The notes under the pieces: model-generated | Database searches by the model: none | Seen by the model: only the letters and a program-made list of their open reading frames with translations | Told to the model about the DNA's origin: nothing | Shown: in pieces, positions 59,981 through 64,000 of the stretch | Position numbering within the stretch: the stretch's first letter is position 1 | How the letters are laid out: the number at the start of each line of letters is the position of its first letter | Translations under genes and position numbers: made by a program | Origin: Bacillota bacterium | GTDB taxonomy: Bacteria; Bacillota; Clostridia; Christensenellales; SZUA-584 | DNA length: 64,000 bases | NCBI GenBank assembly: GCA_023397655.1 | Contig: JAEWTW010000053.1 | Location: forward strand, 37,879 to 101,878 | Reading direction: 5' to 3'

Positions 59981-60006
59981 TTGACAACGTAACATTGTTA
60001 TGTTAC
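59981..60006 (+). promoter_or_regulatory. YhbD promoter with MerR-like dyad
   Basis: TTGACA at 59981-59986 is followed by a perfect dyad GTAACAT-TGTT-ATGTTAC (59989-60006) in the spacer region, then TATTCT. A dyad between -35 and -10 is typical for MerR-type control; YhbD itself has a MerR-like N-terminus. Confidence 0.75.
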
Positions 60007-60036
60007 GCTATTCTTGTAACAAGGAGGGAAGACACC

Positions 60037-60660
60037 ATGGATGAAGAACTCATTTCCAAAAAAGAACTGCTGGAGCTGACGGGCATATCGTACGGGCAGC
60101 TCTACCGGTGGAAGCGCAAGGGGCTGATCCCCGAGGACTGGTTTATACGCAAGTCCACCTACACCGGACAGGAGACGTTTTTTCCGCGGAGCCAGATGCT
60201 GACCCGCGTGACGCGCATACTCAACATGAAGGAGGATGCCTCGTTGGACGACTTGGCGGACGTGTTCTCCCCCGAGACCGGAGCTGCCGCGCCGCCCGAC
60301 TCAGCCGCACTCACCACCCGCGGCATCGTATCGGCGGACGCCATGCGGCTGTTTCAGGAGGGCCGGGACGGTTCCCCGCTGTCGTTCGACGACGCGCTGC
60401 ATGCTTACCTGTTCAGCCAGGTGCTGGTGTCGGGCGAGCTGTCGCTGGACGAAGCGCGTTTGATGCTGGATACGCTGCGCACCGCGGCCATCCGCTTCTC
60501 CGCGGCGCCGGCGCAGGTACTGCTCACGCGCAAGCTGGGCGTGTTCGGATGCGTGGCGCTGTCTGCCAGCGGCGAAGCGCTGACCGACAAGGACACGCGG
60601 CTAATCCGCCGGTTCGATCTCAAAGCGGCGGCTGAAGAATTGAAACTAAAACTTGTATGA
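60037..60660 (+). CDS. yhbD: YhbD-type regulator (DUF4004)
   Basis: A 207-residue protein. Its N-terminus (ELISKKELLELTGISYGQLYRWKRKGLIPEDWFIRKSTYTGQETFFP) is a MerR-like helix-turn-helix characteristic of YhbD/DUF4004. The rest is a helical region of unknown ligand. AAGGAGGG precedes the ATG. The upstream dyad at 59989 is likely its own operator. It is followed by a bactofilin gene, the same order as B. subtilis yhbD-yhbE. Confidence 0.88.
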   Translation: MDEELISKKELLELTGISYGQLYRWKRKGLIPEDWFIRKSTYTGQETFFPRSQMLTRVTRILNMKEDASLDDLADVFSPETGAAAPPDSAALTTRGIVSADAMRLFQEGRDGSPLSFDDALHAYLFSQVLVSGELSLDEARLMLDTLRTAAIRFSAAPAQVLLTRKLGVFGCVALSASGEALTDKDTRLIRRFDLKAAAEELKLKLV

Positions 60661-60681
60661 TGACAGGGAGGAAATAAAGAA

Positions 60682-61422
60682 ATGGATACCAACACAGAAC
60701 AAATGGATCTCAACATCAGCGGCTTTGGCACTGCCCCCGGCGGCCAGTACCCCAACATACGCATATCGGGGCGCGGCAAGATCACCGGCGACGCGTCCTG
60801 CGGCGAGTTCATCGTCAACGGCTCGGCGGACGCGATGGGCGCGGTCAGCTGCGGCAGGATGATCATCAACGGCGAGGCAGGCATACACGGCGCTCTGAAG
60901 ACGGATCAGCTCAAGGTGCGCGGCTCCGGCGATTTCAAGAAGCACGTACAGGCGGGCGATCTCTCCGTTTCCGGTTCGGCGCACGCAGCGGAGTCCCTCA
61001 GCGCCAAGACGGTGAAGGTGATGGGCTCGCTCAACGTGAAGGGCGACCTCTCGGCGGACAGCTTCTCCTCTTCCGGCGCTTTCGAGGTGGGCGGCCTGCT
61101 CTCCGCGGACAAGGTGGACATCACGCTGGACTGGAGCACCAGCAAAGCCCGCGAGATTGGCGGCGAGACCATTACTGCCAAGGTGGGCCTCAAAGGCCTT
61201 TCGGTGCTGCGCACGATATTCACGCTCGGCACGCACACGCCGCGGCTGGAGGCGGACAGCATCGAAGGCAGCAGCGTGTGGCTGGAGCAGACGCGCGCCC
61301 GCGTGGTGCGCGGACACGTGGTCACCCTCGGCGACGGCTGCGACATCGCGCTGGTGGAATACTCCGGCACACTGCACAAGACGGGCAACGCCAGAGTGGG
61401 CGAAGAGCGCAAGATAGGGTAA
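60682..61422 (+). CDS. yhbE: Bactofilin-like polymer-forming protein (YhbE-like)
   Basis: A 246-residue beta-helix-type protein: repeated short strands with Gly/Ser turns (NIRISGRGKITGDASCGEFIVNGSADAMGAVSCGRMIINGEAG and on). This is the polymer-forming cytoskeletal/bactofilin fold, which assembles into filaments without nucleotide. YhbE/F proteins are used in flagellar or cell-shape functions in Bacillus. GGGAGG precedes the ATG. Same operon as YhbD, 21 bases apart. Confidence 0.87.
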   Translation: MDTNTEQMDLNISGFGTAPGGQYPNIRISGRGKITGDASCGEFIVNGSADAMGAVSCGRMIINGEAGIHGALKTDQLKVRGSGDFKKHVQAGDLSVSGSAHAAESLSAKTVKVMGSLNVKGDLSADSFSSSGAFEVGGLLSADKVDITLDWSTSKAREIGGETITAKVGLKGLSVLRTIFTLGTHTPRLEADSIEGSSVWLEQTRARVVRGHVVTLGDGCDIALVEYSGTLHKTGNARVGEERKIG

Positions 61423-61445
61423 CTCTATATCTGAATTCGATGAAC

Positions 61446-61473
61446 GGGGCAGCCTTCGCTGCTCCATTTTTAT
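61446..61473 (+). terminator. Rho-independent terminator
   Basis: GGGGCAGC pairs with GCTGCTCC (one G-U) around CTTC, then ATTTTTATT. Ends the yhbD/yhbE operon. Confidence 0.88.
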
Positions 61474-61549
61474 TGCCAAACCAATTGTATTTCTTGATAT
61501 TGTTATAATATAATAATTAAGGATATATCGGAGGCCAAAAGGAGGACGC

Positions 61550-62122
61550 ATGAAAAAGCCAAAACTGCGATTATATCTCAAAGCAAGATTTCAACACCCT
61601 TTTAAGTCCTTACGTGATTTGATTTATACTGATGATTCAGGCAACCGCTATCAAGAGTACTTCAGCCCTCAAGCGGCTATTATCAACGTTGCAGCTGTTT
61701 TGTTGGCTGTTATCTCCGTTATCTTCCTGAACTGCACCATCTGGTATGTTCTTTTAATGGTAATTGTTCTTTATGTGCTAAGATACCTCCGGTATTTCTA
61801 TGCAAATTTCAGCGTTACGGATGAGAACAATAATCCTGTTGGAGAACGCAAAGCGTATTCGCACAGTAAAAAACTGCTGTTCACAACGGAAGTTATTTTT
61901 GTGCTACTTGTTGCAATTGGTGCTTATTATCTTTTCAGTACATCTCTATATGCTAGAGTGGTTTTATATAACAAAATTGATATCGGAGAAACTTACCTGC
62001 ATTTAACCGATCAAGAGATTGAAAGCTTTGAACAAGCATACAAGGAGTCCATAAAATTCGCTAAGGCAAATGTACCATCAGCTTATCTTACAGACTACGG
62101 AATACAAATACATACATTCTGA
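61550..62122 (+). pseudogene. 5' part of a frameshifted membrane protein gene
   Basis: 190 residues: basic N-terminus, two membrane helices (about residues 43-85), a charged loop, another helix (about 108-132) and the start of an outer domain, ending YGIQIHTF. AAAAGGAGGACGC precedes the ATG. The frame breaks in a repetitive ATAC/AATAC tract near 62100-62117, and the +1-shifted frame continues with HSEGKDYYFVFTN. Gene and neighbours here are AT-rich. Confidence 0.6.
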
Positions 62123-62549
62123 AGGTAAAGATTATTACTTTGTATTCACCAATTTTCATCCGTCATTATTTATAAAACGTTCTAATGAATATAAAATTTT
62201 ACGTGTGTGGACAAAACAACGGCTATATAAAGGCTGTTTATTATTCTGCCGCTTGGAATTCGATCCTCTTTACTCGGATTTTAAGCCTCTCGTTGCGCCG
62301 GTATCCGAAGTTGACACTCAGAAAGTTATAAAAATCTTACGTGACAACTCTGACCTTAATGAGGAGATAGTCGAGTACTATTATACCGGTACGCACTTTC
62401 TAACAGATTTGCCGGAACTATCTCACCCTGGCGGCGATACGTGGGCTGTACAAATTCTTACTGGCGATCAAGTACAATTTTACACAGTCAATGTTTCTGA
62501 AGGCACAGCCGTTTTAGAGAAAACTATTCAGATTGAAAATGAAGGCTGA
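62070..62549 (+). pseudogene. 3' part of the frameshifted membrane protein gene
   Basis: About 145 residues in the second frame, from around SEGKDYYFVFTNFHPSLF to TIQIENEG, form a soluble outer domain (WTKQRLYKGCLLFCRLEFDPLYSDFKPLVAPVSEVD, then DTWAVQILTGDQVQFYTVNV). No ribosome site is present at its first ATG. Most simply it is the end of the 61550 gene after a frameshift in the microrepeat. Sequencing error is an alternative. Confidence 0.6.
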
Positions 62550-62636
62550 CGATAAGGTGGGGTAATTGGCTTATAAATCGTGATTAGGACATCAACGGGC
62601 TAAAGACGCGAAGCTCTGCTCCCTATATAGAATCCT

Positions 62637-63203
62637 TTACCACTTGTACTTGAAGTATTGTTGTACAAAATTTTTCATTGGTTCGTTCTCGCCTTCGTCG
62701 CTGATGTAATCCAAATCAAAATCATAAAAATACAAATACGCAATGCTCAACTGTTCATCGGATGTGCCGATCATTCCAAAGGATTTTGGATAATCTGTTT
62801 CATCATCACCCACTACCCGAAAACTAAAGCTATTAATGGAAAACTCATTCTCCGGCAATAGATATTCAACCTCGTCACTCCAATCTGCAACGATGGTATG
62901 ATCTAAAAATACATAGGCATCATCCAGCCTTTCCTTTTCAGCTGAGTATGTGTCCTCGTCATATATGACAACGAGCAGCATGCTTTCTGTTACGAAAAAA
63001 CACCTGTTTATATAATACCTGTAGTACATATCCTCGTAATCGGGCAGAGTATCCAGCTCTGGCAGAACTGACAAAGCCATCGTATCAATTTCACGTCCGC
63101 TTTTAAGATACCGTTTGAGGCTCTCATCAGATCGTTTATAGCAACACCCTGATAATCCACATAAAAGAATCAGGATTAACACTAATAGAATAAACCTTCT
63201 CAA
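62637..63203 (-). CDS. Lipoprotein, unknown
   Basis: A 188-residue lipoprotein with lipobox LSGC (Cys about 20-21, double C). The mature part is rich in acidic and tyrosine residues (YEDMYYRYYINRCFFVTESMLLVVIYDEDTYSAE; IAYLYFYDFDLDYISDEGE). The start is TTG 63203, eight bases after AAAGGAGG. No family recognised. Confidence 0.72.
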   Translation of the reverse strand: MRRFILLVLILILLCGLSGCCYKRSDESLKRYLKSGREIDTMALSVLPELDTLPDYEDMYYRYYINRCFFVTESMLLVVIYDEDTYSAEKERLDDAYVFLDHTIVADWSDEVEYLLPENEFSINSFSFRVVGDDETDYPKSFGMIGTSDEQLSIAYLYFYDFDLDYISDEGENEPMKNFVQQYFKYKW

Positions 63204-63286
63204 ACATATGGCCTCCTTTGTCGTTTTCTTTTAAAAAATTCTTCCTTTCTTACATCCCTATCTGTGCAATCTTATTGTACATCCCC

Positions 63287-63724
63287 CTACGCCACCAGAC
63301 CCTTGCGCTTCAGCAGCTTCAGCGGAAAGCTCAGCATAATGGCCATCAGGCCAGTCCAGAATGCCATTCTCGAAAATGTGATGGAAAACCACGGTGCAGC
63401 ATTGCCATGAGCAAACATGATTATGAACACGCCGGAACCCGCAAAGATACAGACGAGAGCGTTCAGCGCCATCACAAACTGCCAGCGCCTGCACGGGCTG
63501 GCTATGCGGTAAGTCGCCCAGGTGAAGGCTGTCACCAGAAGCACAAGGGCAACGGGAGCAACCATCTGTCCATATACTAGTATATAAAGAATCATGTTGA
63601 CTCCGCTGTTATAAATCTCGTCGCCCCATTTGGTTCCAAAAGGACAGAGATAGGAGTAACCCAGTATCAGTAGAGCCAGCGCCACGTCGCAGATGATCAG
63701 TTTGAGCAGTACCTTGCGGTTCAT
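63287..63724 (-). CDS. Four-helix membrane protein, unknown
   Basis: A 145-residue membrane protein with four helices and few charged loops. ATG 63724 follows GGGGGAC; the longer frame upstream is not supported. Family not recognised. Confidence 0.7.
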   Translation of the reverse strand: MNRKVLLKLIICDVALALLILGYSYLCPFGTKWGDEIYNSGVNMILYILVYGQMVAPVALVLLVTAFTWATYRIASPCRRWQFVMALNALVCIFAGSGVFIIMFAHGNAAPWFSITFSRMAFWTGLMAIMLSFPLKLLKRKGLVA

Positions 63725-63810
63725 AATTGTCCCCCAAGATGTTTTTCCTATTATAACACAATCCCCCATTTTTCGGCAATATAACCACGCCGAAACAGAG
63801 TGCCGTCGTA

Positions 63811-64000
63811 CGGGCGGGTCTCTGTGCCCGCCCGCCATGCCGCCTGCTCGCAGTGGCACGGGTCGGGATGCGGATAGTATATGCACGAATATGCCTCCCT
63901 CGGTTGAGGGAGGTGGCGCGCAGCGCCGGAAGGAGTGACCATGGGAGCGGCTATGGCGTATCCCTCCCTCAGTCACCTGCGGTGACAGCTCCCTCATCTG
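63811..64000. repeat. Clostridial-type intergenic repeat
   Basis: Three inverted-repeat blocks are strung together: CGGGCGGG/CCCGCCCG (63811-63834), CCTCCCTC/GAGGGAGG (63894-63913) with GGCGC/GCGCC, and GTCACC/GGTGAC (63972-63986) within the CTCCCTC pattern common to Clostridia intergenic repeats. The block runs to the window end. Confidence 0.65.

Noticed and set aside
1..64000. CRISPR arrays, tRNA or rRNA genes, insertion sequences
   Set aside because: No regularly spaced repeats with spacers, cloverleaf sequences, rRNA stretches or transposase genes were recognised on reading; a dedicated tool could still find a degenerate copy.

Overview
The window reads as a chromosomal segment of a mid-to-high-GC, spore-former-like Clostridia (Bacillota). 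Evidence: strong AGGAGG-type ribosome sites, frequent TTG/GTG starts, a T-box leader, TGTCGAA (0A-box-like) sites, and Bacillota-typical families (YhbD/bactofilin, YqeY, YwbE, DUF1540, DUF434, DUF975, YkvI, DUF2975 with its HTH partner, BlaI/BlaR1-type pair). No tRNA, rRNA, CRISPR array or insertion sequence was recognised. The taxon is inferred, not proven.

Layout. 0-12.8 kb: small transport, regulatory and redox genes (EamA exporter, YdcF-type protein, XRE and TetR regulators, ketopantoate-reductase-like enzyme, azoreductase, lipoproteins), broken by an AT-rich two-gene insert (3.4-4.35 kb) and one frameshifted membrane gene (8.95-9.76 kb). 12.84-16.01 kb: a sharply AT-rich operon of an SF1 helicase and an unknown partner, probably acquired and possibly defensive. 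16.2-23.6 kb: DUF434, paired lipoproteins, a TetR regulator with two matching operators, a GT39-type glycosyltransferase, DUF975 and a ferritin-like protein. 23.6-26.8 kb: an amino-acid ABC importer behind a T-box whose specifier reads UGG (tryptophan). 26.9-40.1 kb: LarA-type racemase, a TPM-like/PspA envelope-stress pair, YqeY, two diguanylate cyclases, Pcm, DUF1540, YkvI, an M15 peptidase, an SDR, and a DEAD-box helicase behind a structured leader ending in a terminator. 40.4-45.6 kb: BlaR1/BlaI-type pair, a DUF2975/HTH/lipoprotein operon with tandem operators, and an MreB-family protein. 46.0-54.3 kb: a PAS histidine kinase, a stand-alone Spo0A-like receiver and a 1893-residue multi-sensor kinase. 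54.5-59 kb: flavodoxin-type reductase, Rieske protein, nitroreductase, RlaP-like nucleotidyltransferase, methyltransferase and acetyltransferase. 59.03-59.88 kb: no credible gene, but a complete minus-strand transcription unit (promoter, about 850 nt, terminator) with repeated structural modules, read here as a large non-coding RNA. 60-64 kb: YhbD/bactofilin operon, a second frameshifted membrane gene, a lipoprotein, a small membrane protein and a clostridial-type intergenic repeat.

The points most worth attention are the large RNA at 59.03-59.88 kb, the DEAD-box leader at 38.78-38.99 kb, the AT-rich helicase pair at 12.84-16.01 kb, and the kinase/receiver cluster with 0A-like boxes.
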